Assembly: GCA_963700425.1 (NCBI GenBank)
Contig: CAVOXO010000001.1
Location: 1,935,352 to 1,999,351 of the forward strand
Length of the DNA: 64,000 bases
From: CAVOXO01 sp963700425
Lineage (GTDB): Bacteria; Actinomycetota; Acidimicrobiia; Acidimicrobiales; Microtrichaceae
Direction: 5' to 3'
Positions 8,331 to 15,856 of the stretch are shown here, piece after piece (the first letter of the stretch is position 1; every line of letters begins with the position of its first letter). The translations under genes were made by a program, and so were the position numbers. Below the pieces are notes generated by a model. That model worked only from the letters and a program-made list of their open reading frames with translations. It ran no database searches and was not told where the DNA came from.

Positions 8331-8972
8331 TCACATCTGGCGCGACGGACACACCGCCGCGAGGACGCACTCACCGCATCGGGGTCGGCGGGCGATGCAC
8401 ACCCTCCTCCCGTGCAGGATGAGGCGAAGGCTGAACTCGCCGCGCGCCGCTGCGGGGACCATCGGATTCAAGTCCGCCTCCACCTTGACCGGATCGGTCT
8501 CCTCGCTGAGACCGAGCAGTCGGCTCAGTCGAAGCACGTGAGTGTCGACGGGCAACCCCGGGCGATCGAGAGCGACGCTCCGCACGACGTTGGCCGTCTT
8601 GCGACCCACTCCCGGCAGACTCGTGAGATCCTTCATCGACGAGGGCACGTCGCCGTCGAAGGCCTCGACGAGCCGACGGGACATGCCCAGGAGATTGCGG
8701 GCCTTCGACGAGAAGAACCCCGTCGAACGGATCACCGCCTCGAGCTCGGAAGGGTCGGCGTGGGCGAGGGACTCCGCGTCGGGCCACCGCTCGAACAGGG
8801 TGGGAGTCACCATGTTGACCCGGGCGTCGGTGCACTGGGCACTGAGGATGGTCGCCACCAGCAACTCGAAGGCATTGCGGTGATCGAGTTCGCACTCCGC
8901 GTCGGGATACTCGGCGGCGAGCAACCGATCGACCTCGCGGGCCCGGCCCTTGGGTGAACGGGGACGTGCCAC
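8331..8972 (-). CDS. nth: Endonuclease III
   Basis: Nth is a bifunctional DNA glycosylase/AP lyase that removes oxidised pyrimidines. The 213-aa protein has the helix-hairpin-helix LPGVGRKTANVV with catalytic K125, D143 in LPVDTHVLRLS, and a 4Fe-4S cluster motif C192-x6-C199-x2-C202-x5-C208. The GTG start at 8972 is preceded by TACCGT at a 6-nt spacing, the leaderless pattern. Confidence 0.96.
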   Translation of the reverse strand: MARPRSPKGRAREVDRLLAAEYPDAECELDHRNAFELLVATILSAQCTDARVNMVTPTLFERWPDAESLAHADPSELEAVIRSTGFFSSKARNLLGMSRRLVEAFDGDVPSSMKDLTSLPGVGRKTANVVRSVALDRPGLPVDTHVLRLSRLLGLSEETDPVKVEADLNPMVPAAARGEFSLRLILHGRRVCIARRPRCGECVLAAVCPSRQM

Positions 8973-8978
8973 CGCCTG

Positions 8979-8984
8979 ACGGTA
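8979..8984 (-). promoter_or_regulatory. Putative -10 element of nth
   Basis: TACCGT on the minus strand, 6 nt upstream of the nth GTG, with no ribosome-binding site between; predicted leaderless start. Confidence 0.5.
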
Positions 8985-9054
8985 CCTCAGCGGCGCCGGG
9001 CTCTCGCCCGACGCCGCGATCCCACCCGATCTCCGCTGATGTTCAGGGCCCGGG

Positions 9055-10221
9055 TCAGTCCTCTGACGATCGACCAGGCCGGCCGGCCCACATCAAGAGG
9101 GCGCCGAGAGCGATGAGCGAACCGCCTGCGAGCGACCGGCCCGACGCCGCTCCGCCCGTCACCGCCAGACGAGCAGGTGGTGTCGGTACCCGGGTCACCC
9201 TGCCGACCGTCGGAGCCACCGTGGTCGGGGCGGCCGACGCGAGGGTGGTCGTCGTGGTCTGATCGACGTCGACGGGTGTGGTGGTGGTCGTGGTCGCCTC
9301 CACCGCCGTCGTGGTGGTGGTGGTGGTGGAGGTCGTGGTCGTGGTCGCCTCCACCGCCGTCGTGGTGGTGGTCGTGGTCGTGGTCGTGGTCGCCTCCACC
9401 GCCGTCGTGGTGGTGGTGGTGGTCGCCTCCACCGCCGTCGAGGTCGTCGTCGTGGTCGACTCGCACGACGGGACGACGACCAGGATCCGGTTGTGGGTCG
9501 AGGAATCGGTGGTTCTCCACCAACCCCTCACCCGCAGGAGAGACCCGACGGGGAACGACGACGGGATCGCGATGCCATCCCTGGCGACGGCCTCCCCCGG
9601 AGCGAGGGGGAGCACACCACCCACCGACGGCCAGATCACGGTCTCGAGGCTGTCTCGGAACGCTCCGTCGGACAGCGTGACGTTCATGTCGTGGGGGGAC
9701 ATGTCGTTGTTGGTCAGTCGGAAGCTCACCCTCGCCTGATCACCCACACAGACCACCCCCGCAACGAAGTCGGGGCCCCGCGAGGGAAGACCGACGGCGG
9801 CGGACGTGGAGCACATGTCCCCCCGGGAGGTCACCGTCGCCGAGAGCGCCGTGCCCTCCCACGACGCGACGGTGTCGACGTCACTTCCGGTGGGCACTCC
9901 CTCGGGCCAGTTCGCCGTCCCGCTCACCGTCGCACCTGCTGCGACCGTGACCCCCTGCACGATCACCACACCCCCGGTCGTCACCGTCAGCGATTCGGCG
10001 GTTCCGCCGGAGTTGGTGACGTCGAAGCGAACCACGGGACGTCCGTCGTCACATGCCGGACCCATCAGGAGAACCGGTGCCGTCGACGACCCTGCATGGG
10101 CGACGCCGGCGAAGAGAACCGCGGCGCCGATCGTGGTCACGACCGCGCCGACCCGAACGACATCGCGACGGCGTCGCGATCGGGAGGCCGTCGGAGAAGT
10201 GTGCGACATGGGGGAAGTCAT
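9055..10221 (-). CDS. Secreted Thr-rich protein with LAxTG sortase-type anchor
   Basis: The 388-aa protein has an Arg-rich n-region and a hydrophobic signal segment ending AGVAHA, two beta-rich halves with paired cysteines (PACDDGRPVVRFDVTN and VVCVGDQARVSFRLTN, a duplicated module), then a stalk of polythreonine blocks separated by AVEA, and a C-terminus LAVTGG, hydrophobic stretch, RPGR. LAxTG followed by membrane segment and basic tail is the signal used by class E sortases in actinobacteria. No sortase is in the window. The ATG at 10221 has GAGGA 4 nt upstream. Role is probably surface display; ligand unknown. Confidence 0.75.
   Translation of the reverse strand: MTSPMSHTSPTASRSRRRRDVVRVGAVVTTIGAAVLFAGVAHAGSSTAPVLLMGPACDDGRPVVRFDVTNSGGTAESLTVTTGGVVIVQGVTVAAGATVSGTANWPEGVPTGSDVDTVASWEGTALSATVTSRGDMCSTSAAVGLPSRGPDFVAGVVCVGDQARVSFRLTNNDMSPHDMNVTLSDGAFRDSLETVIWPSVGGVLPLAPGEAVARDGIAIPSSFPVGSLLRVRGWWRTTDSSTHNRILVVVPSCESTTTTTSTAVEATTTTTTTAVEATTTTTTTTTTTAVEATTTTTSTTTTTTTAVEATTTTTTPVDVDQTTTTTLASAAPTTVAPTVGRVTRVPTPPARLAVTGGAASGRSLAGGSLIALGALLMWAGRPGRSSED
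9241..9462 (-). repeat. Thr-codon repeat encoding the stalk of the LAxTG protein
   Basis: Low-complexity DNA of ACC/ACG/ACA codons (GGT/CGT-like on the plus strand) with four to five interspersed copies of a GCGGTGGAGGCG-type unit encoding AVEA. Such repeats can slip, so stalk length may vary between strains or be mis-assembled. Confidence 0.8.
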
Positions 10222-10302
10222 TGCGTCCTCGTGGTCCGTGACTGCGGTCTATGGAGAGACCGTAAGGATCGAGGCGACGAATGCCAGGAAAACCGCACGA
10301 AA

Positions 10303-10319
10303 TGTCACAAACCGTGACA
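10303..10319. promoter_or_regulatory. Palindrome between the LAxTG gene and the MshD-like gene
   Basis: TGTCAC-N5-GTGACA is a perfect 6-bp inverted repeat, 25 bp upstream of the ATG at 10344 and about 80 bp from the divergent start at 10221. Position fits a dimeric repressor or activator site; the regulator is unknown. Confidence 0.35.
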
Positions 10320-10331
10320 ATCGACGCTGCG

Positions 10332-10337
10332 TACACT
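10332..10337 (+). promoter_or_regulatory. Putative -10 element of the MshD-like gene
   Basis: TACACT ends 6 nt before the ATG at 10344, and no Shine-Dalgarno sequence intervenes; leaderless start predicted. Confidence 0.5.
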
Positions 10338-10343
10338 GCGAAG

Positions 10344-10985
10344 ATGACCGCGCCACCTCCCTCTGCCGCCGAATTGGTCACTCTGGGCGCGCATCCAAGC
10401 ACTCGGAGTGGTACAACGACCTGGTGGTTCCATGACCCCGGCGCCGAGGTCTCCGAATGGATGTCGCGCCGCGAACTCGTCCCGCATCGACGTCTCCACC
10501 AGATGCGTGTCGCGCTCCCACTCGCTGGTGTCACGCCGGCGGTCACCCGCGCGTTCCGACCGGGACTCGATGACGACGGCCTTCTGGTGGTCAACAACCG
10601 CGCCTTCGACTGGCATCCCGACCAGGGGGGATGGTCGATCGACGATCTGCGCGACCGGATGTCGCAGTCGTGGTTCGATCCCGACGGGTGTCGAATTCTC
10701 GATCTCGACGACACCGGCCGGGTCGACGGGTTCTGTTGGATGAAGGTGCACGATGACCCGCCGAGTGGCGAGATCCACGTGATCGCCCTCGATCCCACAC
10801 TTCACGGCCGCGGGCTCGGCGCGCCGCTCGCCGCAGCCGGCTTGGACTGGGCCGCCCGACGCGACATCCACACCGGAATGCTGTATGTCGAGGAGGACAA
10901 CGTCCCTGCCGTGTCGCTCTATCTGGGGATGGGATTCTCGATTCACCACACCGATCTCGGCCTGATCGGCCCCTCACCCGATTGA
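10344..10985 (+). CDS. Mycothiol-synthase-like GNAT acetyltransferase
   Basis: The 213-aa protein resembles the C-terminal catalytic half of MshD, which acetylates cysteinyl-glucosaminyl-inositol to mycothiol: FRPGLDDDGLLVVNNRAF, WFDPDGCRILDLDD, GEIHVIALDP, the acetyl-CoA loop HGRGLGAPLA and LYVEEDNVPAVSLYLGMGF. Full MshD has two GNAT domains and about 300 residues; here only about 65 residues precede the catalytic domain. It could therefore be a diverged MshD or another acyltransferase. Start ATG 10344 chosen from the promoter spacing; an upstream in-frame start at 10281 is unlikely. Confidence 0.7.
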   Translation: MTAPPPSAAELVTLGAHPSTRSGTTTWWFHDPGAEVSEWMSRRELVPHRRLHQMRVALPLAGVTPAVTRAFRPGLDDDGLLVVNNRAFDWHPDQGGWSIDDLRDRMSQSWFDPDGCRILDLDDTGRVDGFCWMKVHDDPPSGEIHVIALDPTLHGRGLGAPLAAAGLDWAARRDIHTGMLYVEEDNVPAVSLYLGMGFSIHHTDLGLIGPSPD

Positions 10986-10996
10986 CCCCGTGCCGA

Positions 10997-11002
10997 TACG
11001 AT
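10997..11002 (+). promoter_or_regulatory. Putative -10 element of rlmN
   Basis: TACGAT followed by 7 nt and then the rlmN GTG. Same leaderless arrangement as neighbouring genes. Confidence 0.45.
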
Positions 11003-11009
11003 CGCTGCG

Positions 11010-12059
11010 GTGAACCGCGTTGGACTGTTCGATCTCGACCGGGAGGCGTTGGGCGCGACGCTCGACGGTCACCCCCGGTACCGCGTCGACCAGGTGTGGG
11101 AGGCGCTCTACCGCCAGGGCCGCCTCCCCGAGGAGATGACGAACCTCCCTCGGAGCCTGCGGGCCGAGTTGGCCGATCGACATCCCCTGTCGCTGGCCGT
11201 GGTTCGTCACGCGGCCAGCGACGACGGAGAGACCGACAAGTTCCTCTTCGAGCTGCACGACGGATCCACGATCGAGACCGTGCTCATGCGCTATCCCGAC
11301 CGGGCAACGGTGTGCGTCAGCAGCCAGGCGGGCTGCGCGATGGCCTGCGGGTTCTGCGCCACCGGCCAGGCGGGATTCGATCGCCACCTCGGTGTCGGCG
11401 AGATTGTCGAACAGGTGGTGCGAGCGCGCCGGGCGGCGGCCCCACGGCGGATCAGCAACGTCGTCTTCATGGGGATGGGCGAGCCGCTCGCGAACTACGA
11501 CAACACCTGGGAGGCAATCCGACGGCTCCACACCGACATGGGGATCTCGGCCCGCCACCTCACGGTCTCGACCGTCGGGCTGGTACCCGCGATCGACCGG
11601 GTGGCGGCGGAGGACCTGCCCGTCACCCTCGCCGTGTCGCTCCACGCCGCCCGCGACGAACTCCGCGACCAACTGGTGCCCATCAACCGTCGCTATCCCC
11701 TCGCCGCACTCGCCGACGCGTGTCGCCGCTACGTCGAGGCCAAGGGCCGCCGGCTCAGCATCGAATGGGCGATGATCGCCGGTGTCAACGACACCGATCG
11801 CGACGCGTCGGAGCTCGCAGAGCTGGCGACCGACCTCCGAGCCCACGTCAACCTGATACCGCTCAACCCGACCGACGGCTTCGCCACCCGGGGAACGGAC
11901 CGTCGCGGCATCAGACGCTTCGCGGACCTGCTCACCGCCCACGAAGTGAACGTGACCGTCCGATCGAACAGGGGCAACGAGATCGACGCAGCATGCGGGC
12001 AACTGCGGGCTCGCGAGATCCGGTTGGCGCCGAGCCGTGGCCGTTCACTGACAGACTGA
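11010..12059 (+). CDS. rlmN: Dual-specificity 23S rRNA/tRNA adenine-C2 methyltransferase
   Basis: RlmN is a radical SAM enzyme that methylates A2503 of 23S rRNA and A37 of some tRNAs. The 349-aa protein has the cluster motif C109-x3-C113-x2-C116, FMGMGEPLANYDN, TVSTVGLVPAI and SLHAARDELR, and the conserved resolving cysteine near C329 in DAACGQL. The order start-to-stop is uninterrupted. GTG start at 11010; it ends 4 nt before the next gene, suggesting cotranscription. Confidence 0.95.
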   Translation: MNRVGLFDLDREALGATLDGHPRYRVDQVWEALYRQGRLPEEMTNLPRSLRAELADRHPLSLAVVRHAASDDGETDKFLFELHDGSTIETVLMRYPDRATVCVSSQAGCAMACGFCATGQAGFDRHLGVGEIVEQVVRARRAAAPRRISNVVFMGMGEPLANYDNTWEAIRRLHTDMGISARHLTVSTVGLVPAIDRVAAEDLPVTLAVSLHAARDELRDQLVPINRRYPLAALADACRRYVEAKGRRLSIEWAMIAGVNDTDRDASELAELATDLRAHVNLIPLNPTDGFATRGTDRRGIRRFADLLTAHEVNVTVRSNRGNEIDAACGQLRAREIRLAPSRGRSLTD

Positions 12060-12063
12060 CGGC

Positions 12064-12960
12064 GTGTACCGCTTCAATCTCACCGACTCCGACCCCGACC
12101 GCCGCTGGTTCCGCGTCGGAAGCGTCGACGTCACCACGACGGTCGCCCTCACGGGCCTGGCGTTGCTCTCCCTCGTCTCCTACGCCCTGAGCCCCTCGCT
12201 TCAGGAGTGGCTGTGGTTCGACTCGGCGCTGATCGCACGGGGACAGCTCTGGCGCCTCTTCACCTGGCCCATCGTCACCGAGCCCAGCCTCTGGGAGCTC
12301 CTCACTGTCGGCATCTACTTCTATTTCGGCTCGATCATCGAATCCGCCATGGGGCGGGTCCGATACGCGTGGTTCACCGGGGTCTGCGGATTGGCGCCCG
12401 CCGCCGTCGTGGCGGTGGTCGCCGTCACCACGTCGACCCGGACCCTCAACGCCGGGCTGGCCGTCCTCGAGATCGCGGTCATCCTGGCGTTCATCCTCAT
12501 CGAACCACGGGCCCAGGGCTTCTTCGGTATCCCCTTCTGGATCTTCGGGGCCGTGATCCTGGGCCTGCAGGTGATCCAGCTGGTGGGAACCCGCAACTGG
12601 ATCTTCCTGTTCTGGATTCTCGCCACCCTCGGCCTGGCCGCCCTTTTCGTCAGGGCGTTCGGCCTCACGGAGTTCGAACAGATCCCCCTGGTTCCCCTGC
12701 CCTCGATGGTGAGCGGCGATCCGTACGCGAAGGCGAACCGACGACGGGAGCGGTCCGCCAAGCAGCGTCGAGCCCCCTCGCGGCGTCGGGCCAACCGCGA
12801 CGACGTCGTCGTTCCCATGCATCGGGTCGAGCTCACGCGGGCGGAACAGGCCGACATGGACCGGCTGCTCGACAAGATCTCCGACAGCGGGATCGAGAGT
12901 CTCGACGGCGCCGAACGCAACCGCCTCGACGATTACAGCCGTCGGCTGAGGGGGTCGTGA
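12064..12960 (+). CDS. Rhomboid-like membrane protein without visible catalytic serine, DUF6576-like tail
   Basis: The 298-aa protein has about six hydrophobic segments (residues about 27-45, 75-95, 100-125, 130-150, 158-175, 178-195). LWRLFTWPIV and YFYFGSIIESAMG resemble the loop and helix 2 of rhomboids. The GxSG catalytic motif expected in helix 4 is replaced by NAGLAVLEIAV, so it is probably an inactive rhomboid. The soluble tail after residue 205 is basic and ends MDRLLDKISDSGIESLDGAE, like DUF6576 found on some rhomboids. Starts GTG at 12064, just behind rlmN. Confidence 0.65.
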   Translation: MYRFNLTDSDPDRRWFRVGSVDVTTTVALTGLALLSLVSYALSPSLQEWLWFDSALIARGQLWRLFTWPIVTEPSLWELLTVGIYFYFGSIIESAMGRVRYAWFTGVCGLAPAAVVAVVAVTTSTRTLNAGLAVLEIAVILAFILIEPRAQGFFGIPFWIFGAVILGLQVIQLVGTRNWIFLFWILATLGLAALFVRAFGLTEFEQIPLVPLPSMVSGDPYAKANRRRERSAKQRRAPSRRRANRDDVVVPMHRVELTRAEQADMDRLLDKISDSGIESLDGAERNRLDDYSRRLRGS

Positions 12961-12994
12961 TCCGCACGGTTTTACCTGCGACCCGCGGACGCGC

Positions 12995-13000
12995 CATGAT
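12995..13000 (+). promoter_or_regulatory. Possible -10 element of the MaoC gene
   Basis: CATGAT, one mismatch from TATGAT, ends 6 nt before the ATG at 13007. Weak evidence, mainly the spacing. Confidence 0.3.
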
Positions 13001-13006
13001 CGGTCC

Positions 13007-13465
13007 ATGGCTGCACAGATCAACGGCATCGCCGGACTCAAGGAACTCGTCGGAACCCACGTCGGCTACAGCGACTGGATGGAGGTCACCCAGGAACGGG
13101 TGAACCAGTTCGCCGAGGCGACCGGTGATCACCAGTGGATCCACGTCGATCCCGAACGAGCCAAGGACGGGCCCTTCGGCGGGACCATCGCCCATGGATA
13201 CCTGACGCTGTCGCTCGGACCGATGCTCGCTCCCCAGGTGATGACGACCACCGGTTTCCAGATGGGAGTCAACTACGGGTGCGGAAAGGTCCGATTCCCC
13301 TCCCCGGTCCCGGTGGGTTCGAAGCTCCGTCTCGGAATCGAGATCAAGGAGGTGGAGGAGCTCGCACCGGGCCAGGCACAGTGCACCTACCTCTACACCT
13401 TCGAGGTGGAGGGTGCCGCGAAGCCGAGTTGCGTCTCCGAGGTGATCGTCCGCCTCTACGAATAG
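13007..13465 (+). CDS. MaoC-family (R)-specific enoyl-CoA hydratase
   Basis: This 152-aa single hot-dog protein should hydrate trans-2-enoyl-CoA to (R)-3-hydroxyacyl-CoA. The hydratase motif is EATGDHQWIHVDPERA with catalytic D41 and H46, followed by FGGTIAHGYLTLSL and NYGCGKVRFPSPVPVGSKLR. Length is typical. It sits with an acyl-CoA synthetase and lipid genes, supporting fatty-acid or polyketide chemistry; the natural chain length cannot be read. Confidence 0.88.
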   Translation: MAAQINGIAGLKELVGTHVGYSDWMEVTQERVNQFAEATGDHQWIHVDPERAKDGPFGGTIAHGYLTLSLGPMLAPQVMTTTGFQMGVNYGCGKVRFPSPVPVGSKLRLGIEIKEVEELAPGQAQCTYLYTFEVEGAAKPSCVSEVIVRLYE

Positions 13466-13550
13466 GGCGCGCCCGGACCGGGTCCACCCGAGCTGTCCGG
13501 CGCCGGTTGCCCTGCTCGCTGACGAACGCCCCGCGGGACTCCGCGAGGGG

Positions 13551-14168
13551 TCAGAGACCGAACTCGCCGGCGACGCAGTCGGTGAGCACCAGGTGGCCGG
13601 CCGCGTTGGGGTGGATGCCGTCGTTCTCGAACAACGCAGGGTTGCCCGTCGGCGATCCGAGCAGGGGCCCGCAATCGATGGTTCGCGAAGGGTACGCCGC
13701 TCGTAGATGCGCGCCGATCCCGTCGGTCAATGGGGTCGGAAACCCGACCCGACCCGGTGGAGTGACCCATCGAACGTCGATCCCCTGGGCCCTCAGCCGC
13801 AGGTCGAGTCGGTCGATCTCGGCGATCACCGCAGCGAGGGGCACCGACGCCTGTTCATCGTTGCGTCCGCCCATGATGACGATCCGATCGGGAGGGCCGA
13901 AGGCAGCCACGAAGTGATCGATCCGCTGGCCGATGGTCTCGGGTCGCACCCGGGTGGTCACGAAGCCTTCGTAACCGATGGAGATGTTGAACACGGGATC
14001 GCCCACGTTGTTCGGCCACGCGTGAACCGAGTTGGTGATCGAGTCCCCCGACGCCCAGACGTCGGACGTCGGCGGTCGCGAGGAATGCAGCAGCTCGGTC
14101 GATGGCCCCGGCGTGCACCCGACGAGCGCGAGAACCGCCGCCGTGGCGATGACAACTCTGAGACGCAT
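13551..14168 (-). CDS. SGNH/GDSL-type lipoprotein hydrolase
   Basis: A 205-aa protein with a lipoprotein signal (lipobox LALVGC, lipidated C18). Block I is ASGDSITNS with nucleophile S43, block III carries MGGRNDE, and block V is NDGIHPNAAGH with the Asp/His pair, so an esterase or acetylesterase acting outside the membrane is likely. The ATG at 14168 has a strong GGGAGGGAG ribosome site. Substrate unknown; cell-wall acyl groups are one possibility. Confidence 0.82.
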   Translation of the reverse strand: MRLRVVIATAAVLALVGCTPGPSTELLHSSRPPTSDVWASGDSITNSVHAWPNNVGDPVFNISIGYEGFVTTRVRPETIGQRIDHFVAAFGPPDRIVIMGGRNDEQASVPLAAVIAEIDRLDLRLRAQGIDVRWVTPPGRVGFPTPLTDGIGAHLRAAYPSRTIDCGPLLGSPTGNPALFENDGIHPNAAGHLVLTDCVAGEFGL

Positions 14169-14183
14169 CTCCCTCCCAGCTGG

Positions 14184-14207
14184 ATGGTGAAGACCATTCA
14201 CACTATT
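14184..14207 (-). promoter_or_regulatory. Possible promoter/operator of the SGNH lipoprotein gene
   Basis: On the minus strand TAGTGT (14207-14202) could be a -10, followed immediately by ATGGT-N4-ACCAT (14197-14184), a perfect 5-bp palindrome at the expected start region. Modest evidence. Confidence 0.3.
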
Positions 14208-14286
14208 CACGACCGCCGTGGGAGGCGCGGATGCCCCTCGTCGACCGTGATCACCCCGGTGCCGCCGCACCGCTGAGGCGAGAACC

Positions 14287-14292
14287 TACCTT
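14287..14292 (+). promoter_or_regulatory. Putative -10 element of the secreted hydrolase gene
   Basis: TACCTT lies exactly 6 nt before the GTG at 14299 and has no Shine-Dalgarno after it. This is the reason for choosing that start over the GTG at 14293. Confidence 0.45.
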
Positions 14293-14298
14293 GTGTGC

Positions 14299-15792
14299 GT
14301 GCGATCCACAACGAAACTCGTGTTGGCCGTGGTTCTGACGGCCGCGTCCTGTGGATCGCCGACGGCAGTTCTGAGCCCGATCGAGACCTCGGGCGCTCCC
14401 GCCGGGAACCAGGAGCGGTCCGATCCCCCCGCGATCGACGACTCCCTCGGCGGTTTCGAGCCGTCCCCGGTCGCATGGGAGACGTGCCCGAGAGCCTCGA
14501 CGGCGCAATGTGGCGAGATCGCGGTCCCTCTCGACTGGGACGACCCGGACGGGCCGACGATCGATCTCGCGGTCGCGATGTCCCCGGCGCGGGGCGACCG
14601 CGTGGGCGCACTGCTGCTGAACCCCGGTGGGCCCGGCGCCGAAGGTCGATCGATGGCCTTCCGTTCCCCCGTCGGCGACGACGTCGCGGAGCGATTCGAC
14701 ATGGTCGGATTCGACCCCCGCGGGGTGGGCGAGAGCGACGGTCTCGAGTGCGGACGTGGTGTCGATCGGTTCCTCAGCATCGACTCCTCGCCCGACGACC
14801 TCGAGGAACAGGCCGAGCTGGAGCAGGCGGCGGAGGACGTCGCGTCGGAGTGCGCCACGACCGACGCGGACCTCGTCGCCAACATGGGGACCGACTCGGT
14901 GGCCAAGGACGTCGAGGCCATCCGCCGAGCCCTCGGCGGCGAGCCGCTCAACTACATCGGGTTCTCCTACGGCAGCCTCATCGGTCTCCGGTATCTCGAC
15001 CTCTTCGGATCGAACGTCCGCACGATGGTTCTCGACGGCGTCGTGGACCCGACGCTCCCCCTCACCGAGTGGCTCGCCGGCCAAGCCCGCGCCCTCGAGA
15101 CGGCCATCGACTCCATCTTCGAGTCGTGCGACAGCTCGGCTCGGTGCCCGCTCGACGATGCCGCACGGTCCTACGACGAACTCGCGGCCTCGGTGGAGGA
15201 CCAGCCCCTCGACAGCAACTCAGCGGTCGGCCCCAGCGCACTGGGGCCATCGGAACTCGCCACGGCGGCGATCATGGCCACCTACGCGCCGCAGCTGAGA
15301 ACTCCTCTCATCGAGGCCGTGGCAGATGCCGAGGGGGGTGATCCGGACCCACTGCTTCGACTCACCAGCCAGTACTACTCCTTCGGAGGTTTCACCAGCT
15401 ACGTGAGCGTGGTGTGCTCCGATTCCGACCACCCGAGGGGGGCCGAGCAGTGGCGTTCGTTCGCCGACGACCTCGCCGACATCTCGCCCCGCTTCGGTCC
15501 ATCGGTCGCCAACGAACTGTTGCCGTGCGCCTTCTGGTCCGCCGAACCGGATCCCACCACCGGTGTGGTGACGGCTCCAGATGCGCCGGCCGTTCTCGTT
15601 CTCGGGAATCGCGGTGACGCAGCCACCCCCTACGAGAACTCGATCGCGGTTGCGGACATGCTCGACACGGGTGTGCTGGTCTCCTACGACGGCGACGGGC
15701 ACACCAGCTACGGAGCGTCCCGCTGCGTCGACGACGTCGTGGACCTGTATCTCATCGAGGGAACGGCACCCGACGCCGACCCCGATTGCTGA
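14299..15792 (+). CDS. TAP-like alpha/beta hydrolase lipoprotein
   Basis: A 497-aa lipoprotein (lipobox TAASC, C18) of the tripeptidyl-aminopeptidase-like hydrolase family. The oxyanion region LLNPGGPGAEG, DPRGVGESDG, nucleophile elbow GFSYGS (S223), acid D440 in GNRGDAATP and H468 in GDGHTSYG are present in order. Related secreted enzymes in Streptomyces and mycobacteria are peptidases or esterases. Six to eight cysteines suggest disulfides. Divergent from the SGNH lipoprotein. Confidence 0.85.
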   Translation: MRSTTKLVLAVVLTAASCGSPTAVLSPIETSGAPAGNQERSDPPAIDDSLGGFEPSPVAWETCPRASTAQCGEIAVPLDWDDPDGPTIDLAVAMSPARGDRVGALLLNPGGPGAEGRSMAFRSPVGDDVAERFDMVGFDPRGVGESDGLECGRGVDRFLSIDSSPDDLEEQAELEQAAEDVASECATTDADLVANMGTDSVAKDVEAIRRALGGEPLNYIGFSYGSLIGLRYLDLFGSNVRTMVLDGVVDPTLPLTEWLAGQARALETAIDSIFESCDSSARCPLDDAARSYDELAASVEDQPLDSNSAVGPSALGPSELATAAIMATYAPQLRTPLIEAVADAEGGDPDPLLRLTSQYYSFGGFTSYVSVVCSDSDHPRGAEQWRSFADDLADISPRFGPSVANELLPCAFWSAEPDPTTGVVTAPDAPAVLVLGNRGDAATPYENSIAVADMLDTGVLVSYDGDGHTSYGASRCVDDVVDLYLIEGTAPDADPDC

Positions 15793-15856
15793 TGCGCCGT
15801 TTCGCCGCCCCCCGAGCAGGACCATAGGATCGTCCCAACTCGACCTCGGGGGTGAC

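Noticed and set aside
9241..9462. A CRISPR-like repeat array
   Set aside because: Repeats are short, in-frame codon repeats without unique spacers. The same applies to 44116-44432 and 55003-55110.
9278..9739. A poly-valine plus-strand frame
   Set aside because: It is the antisense of the polythreonine stalk; the low-complexity Val/Trp translation is a by-product.
10974..12002. A 342-aa minus-strand frame opposite rlmN
   Set aside because: It mirrors the rlmN codons, has no family motif and lies wholly within a well-supported gene.
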